A DNA stretch of 9,622 bases from an uncultured Lachnospiraceae bacterium (GCA_902782965.1 CACZPG010000106.1:1-9622), one strand, 5' to 3'; numbered from the stretch's first letter, positions 1-7,281 are shown. Notes: generated by a model from the sequence alone, not told the origin. A program made the numbers and translations.

Positions 1-539
1 GCTTCATCAAATATCATAACCATATAACTCTTTCTGTTACCACCCCTCGGAAGCGTAATGCTTCCGGGGTTTATTATTCTTACTCCCGTTCCGGGAACAT
101 CACCGAAGCCGGAGAATTCTTCATCAAAAGGCATATGAGTATGGCCGTATATTGCTATGTCACAATCATTCTCCATGGCATTATACATCAAACTTTCCAC
201 TCCATAGCTGACACCCTGCTTATGGCCATGCGTGCAGAAGAATCTGTGATCATTCACTTCGAAAACGGCAGCATTTTTAAGTACGCCCATATCACCATTT
301 CTGTCACAGTTTCCCTTTATAAAGACAGCCGGAACCGGAACAGATATATCAGAAGCTTCCGTTTCAGATTTCTCACGTCTTCTGAGAGCGGCCGCATCCA
401 GCCACCTTCTTACCTTCTCAGGATCATCTTCAATATCTCCCAGATGAATGAGCATATCAGGGTTTTCACGATCTATAGCAGCTTTAATATTCTGACTCCT
501 CCCATGGGAATCACTTACAATTAGAATTTTCTTTATCAT
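1..539 (-). CDS. yfcE: YfcE/MJ0936-family metallophosphoesterase (3' end cut by window edge)
   Basis: Small cytoplasmic metal-dependent phosphodiesterase of the calcineurin-like superfamily; the family hydrolyses model phosphodiesters and its physiological substrate is unsettled. I translated 179 residues from the ATG at 539-537 to the window edge. The complete dimetal signature is present: DSHG (10-13, D10 and H12), GD (D35), GNCD (N77), HGH (H104), GHTH (H133, H135) and the family's NPGS (157-160). The protein runs past NPGS into the last strands, so probably only about 10-25 residues are missing compared with the usual length near 180 or slightly more. The Shine-Dalgarno AAGAG overlaps the rdgB stop codon, 11 nt before the ATG, implying translational coupling. 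Bacillus subtilis has the same neighbours (ysnA-ysnB). Family assignment is firm; the substrate is unknown. Confidence 0.93.
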   Translation of the reverse strand, partial: MIKKILIVSDSHGRSQNIKAAIDRENPDMLIHLGDIEDDPEKVRRWLDAAALRRREKSETEASDISVPVPAVFIKGNCDRNGDMGVLKNAAVFEVNDHRFFCTHGHKQGVSYGVESLMYNAMENDCDIAIYGHTHMPFDEEFSGFGDVPGTGVRIINPGSITLPRGGNRKSYMVMIFDE

Positions 540-550
540 ATTGATTACTC

Positions 551-1144
551 TTAATTATTTCCTGAGAGATATTCTGCGAGTGCGCGAAGAGCTTTACCTC
601 TGTGACTTATGGCATTCTTCTCTTCAGGACTGATTTCGGCAGAAGTCTTTCCATATTCCGGAAGGAAGAATATCGGATCATATCCGAAACCATTCTCACC
701 TGCTATCTTATAACCAATCCTGCCTTCCATCGTTTTCACAAAGGTCTTCTCGGTTCCATCAGGAAATACTGCGGCCATGGCGCATACGAATCTTGCGGTT
801 CTCTCCTCGTCAGCTACTCCATCAAGGCGGTCGATAAGATTCTGATTCTTAGTATCATAGGAAGTATCTTCACCCATATATCTTGCAGAATAGATTCCAG
901 GCTCACCTCCGAGAGCATCTATCTCAAGACCTGAATCATCTGCCAGTGCCAGAGAACCACTTGCCTTTGCAACAGCTCTTGCCTTAATAAGGGCGTTCTC
1001 TTCAAAGGTTTTTCCATCCTCTACGATATCAACATTAATCCCCGCTTCCTTCATGGAAAGGATATCATATCCTGTATCAGCAAGTATTTCCTTGATTTCG
1101 CGAAGCTTGTCCATATTTCCTGTTGCAAATATCAATCTATTCAT
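551..1144 (-). CDS. rdgB: dITP/XTP pyrophosphatase (RdgB/HAM1 family)
   Basis: Cytoplasmic house-cleaning enzyme that hydrolyses non-canonical purine triphosphates (dITP, ITP, XTP) to the monophosphate and pyrophosphate, keeping them out of DNA and RNA. At 197 residues it has normal family length. Visible motifs in order: ATGN..K (7-13) binding the triphosphate, TFEENA (46-51), ADDSGL (68-73) with the probable catalytic D70, GFGYDP (152-157) and SHRGKA (180-185) recognising the base. The start is an ATG preceded by a strong AAGGAG 8 nt upstream. yfcE follows after 11 nt. The 113-nt leader in front of it is the longest gap in the gene run and contains a segment complementary to this Shine-Dalgarno, so expression may be tuned separately. 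Nothing is missing or unusual in the protein. Confidence 0.97.
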   Translation of the reverse strand: MNRLIFATGNMDKLREIKEILADTGYDILSMKEAGINVDIVEDGKTFEENALIKARAVAKASGSLALADDSGLEIDALGGEPGIYSARYMGEDTSYDTKNQNLIDRLDGVADEERTARFVCAMAAVFPDGTEKTFVKTMEGRIGYKIAGENGFGYDPIFFLPEYGKTSAEISPEEKNAISHRGKALRALAEYLSGNN

Positions 1145-1257
1145 CTGTTAATCTCCTTCTTCTTCAAAAATCCTGCCTAAAAGGAGCTTCCCTTTGACTC
1201 AGTTCCCTTTAGCTCAATCTCCCTGGCCATTATTTAACTTTTTATTTATCACCGTCT
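1145..1257 (-). promoter_or_regulatory. Leader of rdgB with possible SD-sequestering structure
   Basis: Non-coding gap between the C1 peptidase stop and the rdgB start. On the transcript strand CTCCTTTT (1186-1179) can pair with AGAAGGAG (1160-1153), the rdgB Shine-Dalgarno, giving 8 pairs including one G-U across an 18-nt loop. The same CCTTT can instead pair with either of two upstream AAAGG copies (within 1195-1191 and 1210-1206), so the two folds exclude each other. There is no terminator with a good U-tract and no convincing promoter box. The pairing is visible in the sequence; its regulatory role is inference, because purine-rich SD-like words are common here. Confidence 0.3.
1188..1217 (-). 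repeat. Imperfect tandem repeat, two 15-bp units
   Basis: On the plus strand, TTCCCTTTGACTCAG (1188-1202) is followed directly by TTCCCTTTAGCTCAA (1203-1217). Twelve of 15 positions match; the middle dinucleotide and the last base differ. It lies in the gap between the peptidase gene and rdgB and supplies the two AAAGGGAA copies discussed for the leader. Confidence 0.8.
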
Positions 1258-2907
1258 CTACCTGTCATCTGTGAAGGCTTTAAGACATATATTTGCATCT
1301 GCATCCTCTGCCCTGTGCCATTTCTCACCATAAAGGCTCATATAACCTTCGCCATCTGACAGATCCAGTTCCCCGGTTCTGCTGCCGGCATCACATTCTA
1401 TGGCAATGGGTTTCTCGCTTCCCGGAGTGTTGATCTTAACGATCACCGCATATTTCTGTCCCTTGGTCAGTTCAATGTCCTGACTCAGATCTACTGTATA
1501 ATATCCGGCATATCTTGTCTCACCCTTGCCTATTTCCTTCCTTCCGGAATTCAGAGACTTATCATCTTTGTAATCCGTAACTACGAATACCGTGAAGCTG
1601 GTATCATCTCCGGTAGCATAGAAGGAAATTGCCTTAAGCACTTCATCCTTCTCAGCTGTATATACATTTGCAAAATATGCAGATTCCTTGCTGAAGCCCA
1701 TCTGACCAACCCAGCCAAGTATATCTGACTGATAGATATTATCAAAATTATCACTGTCAGCTAGCCTTGTATAAACTATATCCTGATTTCCGATATTCAC
1801 ATCATCATATGAGATATAGATATAGCCTCCATCTCCGAAATCCTCTCCCCAGCTGTTCTTACAAATGTATGCACCATTACGGGAAGGTATCTTAGAGAAG
1901 TTCTCCTTTGGATAATTATCATTCCAGCCTACTATTACCAGATCGTGGTTAGGCGGCATATTTCCGTCATAATAATAACTCGAAGTATCTGAATTATAGA
2001 ATTCCGAACGAGTGCTTCCGTAGGACATTTCCATATAAATAGAGGTCTCTACCCCACCGTATTTATATATGGCACTCTTAATCTTATTATCATCCCGGGT
2101 ATTCATTACAATAGCTTCTTCAAGGTGTTTCACAGCCTTAAGCTTATCATCTGTAACACCATCTCCGTACTCATCATCCTTGTCAAATACGGGACCTCGC
2201 CATGCCGCCATATATGCAATACTCATGGTGTGTTCACCACCATCACTGAGCTCAAGGTTATATCCATTGTTATGAGACATATGATCTACAGAGTAGATAT
2301 TCTTCTCCTTAGGAAGCGTCGTAGTTTCAAGTGCTCCCAGACAGGCAAAGGCCCAACAGGTTCCATATTGTCCCTGATCCCTTACCGGAGTAACCCTGTC
2401 ATGTTCTCTCATATCATAGGCTTCAGGAAGGTAATTACCACCATCCTGACAAACGAAATTAATCTTGTTGTCTTTAAAGGAATAATCTATTCTATATCCA
2501 AGCTTTTCAATATTATCGCTTACGGGAATATATACTTCATCATCAACCAATAAAACATCTGAAGCCGGTATTTCGAGTCCTGTACGTCCCCTGTCAACCT
2601 TAACGGAACCGGAATCATATACATTAACCGAACAGCCCATTATATCCTCCATAAATCTCTCGGAGGTATATACTTTCATATCATCATCTATTCTGATATG
2701 ATAGCCGAAACGTCTCAGACTTTTTCCGTCTATAAGAATATCGATACCATTCTCGTGAATATCTCTGGCTTTTTCACTTACCAGATTATTCACCGCCTCA
2801 TCGATACCATTTCCCTTTTTTATTTTACCTGGTTTAACATCGGCACTAAAAATAAGAACCAGAAGAATAACGCTTATCATCAGTACCGCAAACAGTGCTT
2901 TCTTCAA
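1258..2907 (-). CDS. Secreted C1 (papain-like) cysteine peptidase with stalk and lectin-like domains
   Basis: Predicted exported cysteine protease of 549 residues. Residues 1-22 (KK, then a long hydrophobic run) form a signal peptide or membrane anchor. Residues about 50-155 resemble two copper-amine-oxidase-N-like stalk repeats (inference from pattern). The papain core spans about 158-380: oxyanion-hole Q178 and nucleophile C184 in DQGQYGTCWAF, with papain's six-residue spacing, then H321 in NHDLVIVGW and N351 in KNSWGE. Residues about 395-545 match the lectin-like domain that often follows C1 cores in Clostridia. The start is TTG (2907-2905), chosen because AGAGGT lies 6 nt upstream and because the next ATG (codon 10) would remove the basic n-region. 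The upstream gene's stop is only 4 nt away. No separate propeptide inhibitor domain is evident. Substrate unknown; it may be anchored rather than released. Confidence 0.92.
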   Translation of the reverse strand: MKKALFAVLMISVILLVLIFSADVKPGKIKKGNGIDEAVNNLVSEKARDIHENGIDILIDGKSLRRFGYHIRIDDDMKVYTSERFMEDIMGCSVNVYDSGSVKVDRGRTGLEIPASDVLLVDDEVYIPVSDNIEKLGYRIDYSFKDNKINFVCQDGGNYLPEAYDMREHDRVTPVRDQGQYGTCWAFACLGALETTTLPKEKNIYSVDHMSHNNGYNLELSDGGEHTMSIAYMAAWRGPVFDKDDEYGDGVTDDKLKAVKHLEEAIVMNTRDDNKIKSAIYKYGGVETSIYMEMSYGSTRSEFYNSDTSSYYYDGNMPPNHDLVIVGWNDNYPKENFSKIPSRNGAYICKNSWGEDFGDGGYIYISYDDVNIGNQDIVYTRLADSDNFDNIYQSDILGWVGQMGFSKESAYFANVYTAEKDEVLKAISFYATGDDTSFTVFVVTDYKDDKSLNSGRKEIGKGETRYAGYYTVDLSQDIELTKGQKYAVIVKINTPGSEKPIAIECDAGSRTGELDLSDGEGYMSLYGEKWHRAEDADANICLKAFTDDR

Positions 2908-2911
2908 AACC

Positions 2912-4054
2912 TTACCTCTTAGGTGGCTTTGCCCCCATAAACTGATAATAATATGACTTTATCATTCCATTATAAATCTTACGATTTCTATCCGCTTTTC
3001 TGCCTATATACTTCTCTGCCTCTTCATATGAGGTGATTACATACATAGACCAGTTATTCAGCGCCTTATACCTCTCACCGATTACCTTATACAGTTCAGG
3101 AAGATCTTTCTTATCCTCAAGTCTTTCACCATAAGGTGGATTGGTTATTATAAATCCGTAGGATTTCGGGCTGCTGAGTTCCCTGACGGGTTTTGCCTGA
3201 AAATGAATATACTGGGAAACCCCTGCTTCTTCAGCATTTTTCATGGCGCATTTAATTATATCTGAATCAATATCATAGCCCTGAATATGCATCTCAGCTT
3301 TCTTCTCAAGAGATCTGGCCTCATCGTAGGCATCATACCAGACTCTCTTTCCGATCAGCTTCTCCCAGGTACTGGAGGTAAAATCCCTGTTCACTCCCGG
3401 TGCTATGTTAGCACCGATCATTGCTGCTTCTATAGGAAATGTACCACTTCCGCAGAAAGGGTCCACAAGAAGCCTGTCCTCCTTCCAGGGGGTCAGCATA
3501 ATAAGCGCAGCCGCAAGAGTTTCTGAGATAGGCGCCTTTCCGACCAGCTGTCTGTAGCCTCTCTTGTGAAGCGATACACCTGTGGTATCAAGTCCTACAG
3601 TAACCTCATCTTTCTTGATGAATATTCTGACAGGATAATCCTCTCCATCCTCAGTAAAACGATTTATATGATAGGTAGAGGACATACTTTCCACCATAGC
3701 CTTCTTGGCAATACTCTGAATGCTTGTCTGGCTGAAAAGCTTGGAGCGGTTAGTGGTTGCCTTTGTAACCCAGAATCTACCATCTCTTGGGATAATTCTT
3801 GCCCAGGGAATATGCCTGATTCCTTCGTATAATTCGTCAAATGTGGTAGCCCTAAAGCTACCACATTTAAGCAAAACTCTTTCTGTTGTACGTAGATTAA
3901 TATTAGCCCTTGCCACTGCATCGATAGCACCCGAAAATGTTACTCTTCCGTCCTCAACCTCGGTTATTTCATATCCCAGAGACTGAATTTCCTTCTTAAG
4001 AACACTCTCAAGGCCAAAGTGGCAGGGTGCAATTAATTCAAATCTTTCTTCCAT
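2912..4054 (-). CDS. rlmL: THUMP-domain SAM-dependent RNA methyltransferase (YpsC/RlmL-N type)
   Basis: Cytoplasmic RNA methyltransferase of 380 residues, the stand-alone form corresponding to Bacillus subtilis YpsC and to the N-terminal half of Escherichia coli RlmKL, which makes m2G2445 in 23S rRNA. An N-terminal ferredoxin-like/THUMP region (about 1-155) should bind RNA and contains the family pattern GSFRATTFDELYEG (65-78). The Rossmann methyltransferase domain follows, with SAM motif I DPFCGSGT (198-205), acidic motif II around YDID (260-263), and the catalytic N2-guanine motif NPPYGERL (305-312). The start ATG has TAGGA 8 nt upstream, overlapping the stop codon of the transglutaminase gene. 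The downstream peptidase begins 4 nt after the stop. A perfect 12-bp inverted repeat lies in the coding sequence at 3839-3868. Fold and chemistry are firm; the exact target base is assumed from relatives. Confidence 0.93.
   Translation of the reverse strand: MEERFELIAPCHFGLESVLKKEIQSLGYEITEVEDGRVTFSGAIDAVARANINLRTTERVLLKCGSFRATTFDELYEGIRHIPWARIIPRDGRFWVTKATTNRSKLFSQTSIQSIAKKAMVESMSSTYHINRFTEDGEDYPVRIFIKKDEVTVGLDTTGVSLHKRGYRQLVGKAPISETLAAALIMLTPWKEDRLLVDPFCGSGTFPIEAAMIGANIAPGVNRDFTSSTWEKLIGKRVWYDAYDEARSLEKKAEMHIQGYDIDSDIIKCAMKNAEEAGVSQYIHFQAKPVRELSSPKSYGFIITNPPYGERLEDKKDLPELYKVIGERYKALNNWSMYVITSYEEAEKYIGRKADRNRKIYNGMIKSYYYQFMGAKPPKR
2914..2919 (-). promoter_or_regulatory. Shine-Dalgarno fixing a TTG start
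   Basis: AGAGGT on the minus strand spans the last coding and stop bases of the upstream methyltransferase gene and sits 6 nt before the TTG at 2907. It supports that TTG as the initiation codon of the peptidase gene and implies coupling of the two genes. Confidence 0.6.
3839..3868 (-). repeat. Perfect 12-bp inverted repeat inside rlmL
   Basis: Arms AAATGTGGTAGC (3839-3850) and GCTACCACATTT (3857-3868) flank a 6-nt loop and would form a stable hairpin in RNA from either strand. It encodes residues 62-73 of the methyltransferase, near the N-terminus of its THUMP region. It lacks a U-tract, so it is not an ordinary terminator. Confidence 0.85.
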
Positions 4055-4064
4055 ATTTCTATTC

Positions 4065-5840
4065 CTACTTGGTCTTAACTGTCATCACCTTCGACCAGTC
4101 AGAGCAGAACTTTCCATCAGATGTCTTCTTATAGGTTCTGACCCTTACGTAATACTTCTTCTTAGACTTAAGACCCGAAACCTTCTTCGAAGTCTTCTTA
4201 AAGCTTGTAAGCTTAACTGTCTTGCTCTTACTGAAATCCTTTTTCAGACTATATTGAATCTCATATCCTGTAGTCTGCTTGCTAACCTTCTTAAGATTAA
4301 CTGTGAAACCTTTTGTGGAAGGCTTGATATTCTTAATCTTTGTCTTAGGCGGAACTATTTTGTAGGTTACTTCTGCACATCCGCTATAGCCTGAAGACTC
4401 TTTAAGTTCACAATATATCTTATATTCCCCGATTGCACTTGCACTAGAAGGATACTCCAGATAATACTGTGTACTGTCAAATGTAATACCACCACCACTT
4501 ACTGTATATGTTGGTCCTACATAGCCTCCGGTAAATGAAACGCATGGCTTACTCAGGGTGATTACAAGATCCGGAATATATGTAACAGCAAAATCTGCAC
4601 TGACATCTATTTCTGCATGCTGAGTAGAGGCAGAGGTCTGAAGACTGCTGGCATTCACATAATTCGACGCACATACCGGCTTTCCAAGAAGAGCCCAGTT
4701 AGAATTAGGTACATGCTCACCCTGCTTATCATCGGCAGCAAGATTCGTATCAGAAACAAGGAAATATTTTCCGTAAGGCATCGCTGAATTTCTTATCTGA
4801 TCATTCCAGGTTACATCCAGATTGTACCAGTTATTTCCTACCTGAACCATATTCCATGCATGATTCGAACTTGTAACAGCTATGGCATGTATACCGGCTT
4901 TTCTGCATATTGCAAGAGTAGATTTACTGTATCCGGCACATACACAGTTCTTCATTACCGCATAACTGTATATGGACTGATCATAATACTCACCATAACC
5001 CATATTTCCAATGGACCAGTTATAGGTAGCCCAGTCACAAATTCTGTTCTGAATTATCTGAAGCTTACTTACTGTGTCAGTCGCTGCTGCAGCGGCTGCC
5101 GCATCCTCATCTATCTTGTTAAATACTGTATTAGTATAATTAGCTCTTATGGAACTATTTCCGAAGAGATCATAGAATACCAGGTAAAATTTGTTATTCA
5201 GGGCAACTACGCTGGCATCTACAAAATAGAACTGTGGATTCTCATAAAGGAAAATCAGTGACACGTATGAAGCCTGAGCATATGTAACACCATAATTAGC
5301 GAAGGAAAATCCTCTCGATAAAGATTCCGAATAGGTTTTTCCATTAATAGTGAAATGCTGATTTGCGTAATTAGCAGGACTTCCTGCATTTCCATCTTCA
5401 GTAGTCAGAAAATACATACAGTACAGATACATTGCTCTGTACAGATTCTTCTCATTCTGACCTAACTGCTGATAGAAATATCTCGAAGAATAAACATTCC
5501 AGTCACGGGCTATGATAGTATCTCGTTTCAGATCACCTGATTCAGCAGAATCGGATACCTCTGAAATAAAGTCCTCAGCAGATTTATTATCTATACTGTT
5601 ATCTTCAACAAATTCATCAGCTTTATATATCTTGAGGCTGCCTATTGTATCATCCGGCTGTACCTCACTGAGTCTCAGAAATTCTTCCGGAGAAGACTCT
5701 TTTTCCTGAGATGCTCCAGTAATTTCTGAAGCACTACAAACAGCAGCCGGCATATCATACGATATGCCGCCTGTAAGAATTGAAACCATTAAAACAAGAA
5801 TGGTTGTTATACTTATAATTTTTGAACGTGTATTTTTCAT
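4065..5840 (-). CDS. Secreted transglutaminase-like protein with C-terminal Ig-like and FN3 domains
   Basis: Exported protein of 591 residues. Residues 1-37 are a signal peptide (KNTRSK, hydrophobic core 8-24, probable cleavage near AVCSA). A serine/acid-rich stretch (about 38-105) links to an all-new region (about 110-245) rich in Tyr and Phe, then a seven-alanine run (247-253). The transglutaminase-like core (about 260-365) has the full papain-fold triad: C301 in CVCAGYS, H327 in NHAWN, D342 in LDVTWND. A beta-rich Ig-like module (about 410-497) and a fibronectin type III domain (499-591, 27 lysines in 93 residues) close it. Bacterial homologues may cross-link, deamidate or cleave peptide or wall amides; the substrate here is unknown. 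A GTG in the same frame at 5870 overlaps the pgi stop, but the ATG at 5840 has GGGAGA 4 nt upstream and starts a clean signal peptide, so I chose it. Confidence 0.9.
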   Translation of the reverse strand: MKNTRSKIISITTILVLMVSILTGGISYDMPAAVCSASEITGASQEKESSPEEFLRLSEVQPDDTIGSLKIYKADEFVEDNSIDNKSAEDFISEVSDSAESGDLKRDTIIARDWNVYSSRYFYQQLGQNEKNLYRAMYLYCMYFLTTEDGNAGSPANYANQHFTINGKTYSESLSRGFSFANYGVTYAQASYVSLIFLYENPQFYFVDASVVALNNKFYLVFYDLFGNSSIRANYTNTVFNKIDEDAAAAAAATDTVSKLQIIQNRICDWATYNWSIGNMGYGEYYDQSIYSYAVMKNCVCAGYSKSTLAICRKAGIHAIAVTSSNHAWNMVQVGNNWYNLDVTWNDQIRNSAMPYGKYFLVSDTNLAADDKQGEHVPNSNWALLGKPVCASNYVNASSLQTSASTQHAEIDVSADFAVTYIPDLVITLSKPCVSFTGGYVGPTYTVSGGGITFDSTQYYLEYPSSASAIGEYKIYCELKESSGYSGCAEVTYKIVPPKTKIKNIKPSTKGFTVNLKKVSKQTTGYEIQYSLKKDFSKSKTVKLTSFKKTSKKVSGLKSKKKYYVRVRTYKKTSDGKFCSDWSKVMTVKTK

Positions 5841-5844
5841 GCGT

Positions 5845-5850
5845 TCTCCC
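5845..5850 (-). promoter_or_regulatory. Shine-Dalgarno deciding the transglutaminase start
   Basis: GGGAGA on the minus strand stands 4 nt before the ATG at 5840. The alternative GTG at 5870 would add ten residues (MNISILQGER) ahead of the signal peptide and has no comparable site, because its upstream sequence is the pgi 3' end. Confidence 0.7.
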
Positions 5851-5869
5851 TGTAAAATACTAATATTCA

Positions 5870-7225
5870 CTATTTACCAAGTCTTGCGCGAAGCTCAGCT
5901 GTCATATCCTCATATCCCGGCTTTCCGAGAAGAGCAAACATGTTCTTCTTGTAGCTTTCTACACCAGGCTGATTGAATGGATTAACTCCGAGAGTATAAC
6001 CACTTACACCACAGGCAAACTCGAACTTATAGAAGAGTTCTCCAAGGCTGAGCTCATCGATTGTGTCCATATCTATACGGATGTTAGGAACATTTCCATC
6101 CACGTGAGCAAGGATAGTTCCATTCATAGCACACTTATTAATGAAATCAACTGTCTGACCTGCAAGATAGTTAAGACCATCAAGATCTGTATCTTCCTTC
6201 TGCATAACTACAGCTTTACGAGGATTTATAACATTGATAAATGTCTCAAAGTGATTCTTTGTTCCTTCCTGAATGAACTGTCCAAGTGAATGAAGGTCTG
6301 TTGTGAAATCAACGCCAGCAGGGAAGATACCCTTGCCATCCTTACCTTCACTCTCTCCATAGAGCTGCTTCCACCACTCTGTTACAAAGTGAAGTGCAGG
6401 CTCAAAGTTTCCAAGGATCTCCATTCCAAGTCCCTTCTCATGAAGTACATTTCTAACTGCAGCATACTGCAGAACATCACTTGAATCAAAATCATTTGCA
6501 AGGCAGAACTCTCTTGCATTTGCAGCTCCCTGCATAAGAGCATCAATATCAGCACCACTGGCAGCGATTGGAAGAAGACCAACTGCTGTAAGAACTGAGA
6601 ATCTTCCACCTACATCATCAGGTACAACAAAAGTCTCATAACCCTCTTCATTTGAAAGAGTCTTGAGAGCTCCACGAGCCTTATCAGTTGTTGCATAGAT
6701 TCTCTTAGCAGCTTCTTCCTTACCATACTTCTTCTCAATAAGCTCCTTGAAAATACGGAACGCAACTGAGCACTCTGTTGTAGTACCGGACTTGGAAATT
6801 ACATTGATAGAGAAATCTCTGTCACCGATAACCTCAATCAGCTCTGATACATAAGTTGAGCTGAGGTTGTTACCACAGTAATAAATCTCAGGAGTCTTGC
6901 GGATTTCCTTTGATACTGAATTGTAGAATCCATGACGAAGAGCTTCGATAGCAGCTCTTGCTCCAAGATAAGAACCACCGATTCCGATAACGAGAAGTAC
7001 ATCTGAATCAGACTTAATCTTCTCTGCTGCCTTCTTAATACGTGCAAACTCTTCCTTATCATAGTTAACCGGAAGATCGATCCATCCAAGGAAATCATTT
7101 CCCTCTCCTGTCTTCTCAACAAGAGTCTTCTTAGCAGCCTCTATTCTTGGCTTAATAGCCTGAACATCTGCATCACTTGCCATAAACTTAGTGTTATCAA
7201 AATTAAAAGCTATTTTCTGTGACAT
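5870..7225 (-). CDS. pgi: Glucose-6-phosphate isomerase
   Basis: Cytoplasmic glycolytic and gluconeogenic enzyme interconverting glucose 6-phosphate and fructose 6-phosphate. At 451 residues it is the short Bacillota form, close to the 450 residues usual in bacilli. The SIS-type substrate fold shows GIGGSYLGARAA (81-92), the phosphate-binding SKSGTTTE (144-151) and GGRFSVLTAVGLLP (206-219). Catalytic residues by family alignment are E291 in YGESEGK, H312 in DLHSLGQ and K426 in the C-terminal GVESYKKNMF block. ATG has AAGGAG 9 nt upstream. It is first in the six-gene run, behind a terminator and a promoter-like sequence, and the next gene begins 29 nt after its stop. Nothing abnormal is seen. 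Confidence 0.98.
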   Translation of the reverse strand: MSQKIAFNFDNTKFMASDADVQAIKPRIEAAKKTLVEKTGEGNDFLGWIDLPVNYDKEEFARIKKAAEKIKSDSDVLLVIGIGGSYLGARAAIEALRHGFYNSVSKEIRKTPEIYYCGNNLSSTYVSELIEVIGDRDFSINVISKSGTTTECSVAFRIFKELIEKKYGKEEAAKRIYATTDKARGALKTLSNEEGYETFVVPDDVGGRFSVLTAVGLLPIAASGADIDALMQGAANAREFCLANDFDSSDVLQYAAVRNVLHEKGLGMEILGNFEPALHFVTEWWKQLYGESEGKDGKGIFPAGVDFTTDLHSLGQFIQEGTKNHFETFINVINPRKAVVMQKEDTDLDGLNYLAGQTVDFINKCAMNGTILAHVDGNVPNIRIDMDTIDELSLGELFYKFEFACGVSGYTLGVNPFNQPGVESYKKNMFALLGKPGYEDMTAELRARLGK

Positions 7226-7251
7226 ATCTATATACTCCTTATAAAAAAATA

Positions 7252-7281
7252 TTTATAACCGACCCAAAATTATGCTGTAAC
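7252..7281 (-). promoter_or_regulatory. Candidate sigma-A promoter of the pgi run
   Basis: On the minus strand GTTACA (7281-7276, four of six bases of TTGACA) is followed after 18 nt by TATAAA (7257-7252, five of six of TATAAT). Transcription would begin near 7245, leaving a leader of about 20 nt with AAGGAG at 7240-7235. The position between a terminator and pgi is right. The surrounding DNA is AT-rich, so the exact boxes are uncertain. Confidence 0.5.

Noticed and set aside
43..69. Inverted repeat GGAAGC/GCTTCC near the window start, terminator-like on the plus strand because TTTATTATT follows.
   Set aside because: It lies inside yfcE and encodes the conserved NPGSITLP motif; the stem has a mismatch and no plus-strand gene ends there.
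135..524. Open frame of 129 codons on the plus strand.
   Set aside because: It is the opposite strand of yfcE, which has all metal ligands in place.
1145..1257. A Rho-independent terminator after the peptidase gene.
   Set aside because: Only a short AAAGG/CCTTT stem is present and the T-runs are interrupted, so readthrough into rdgB seems more likely.
2125..2553. Open frame of 142 codons on the plus strand.
   Set aside because: It is antisense to the papain core, whose catalytic motifs are intact; there is no ribosome site and the product resembles nothing.
5079..5099. Poly-alanine tract as a possible simple-sequence (phase-variable) repeat.
   Set aside because: The seven alanine codons are mixed and too short to make a slippery DNA repeat.
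5868..5870. GTG as the start of the transglutaminase gene, overlapping the pgi stop.
   Set aside because: The ATG at 5840 has a better-placed GGGAGA and begins directly with a basic signal-peptide n-region.
6838..7122. Open frame of 94 codons in another minus-strand frame within pgi.
   Set aside because: It is a frame shadow of pgi, with no ribosome site and no family pattern.
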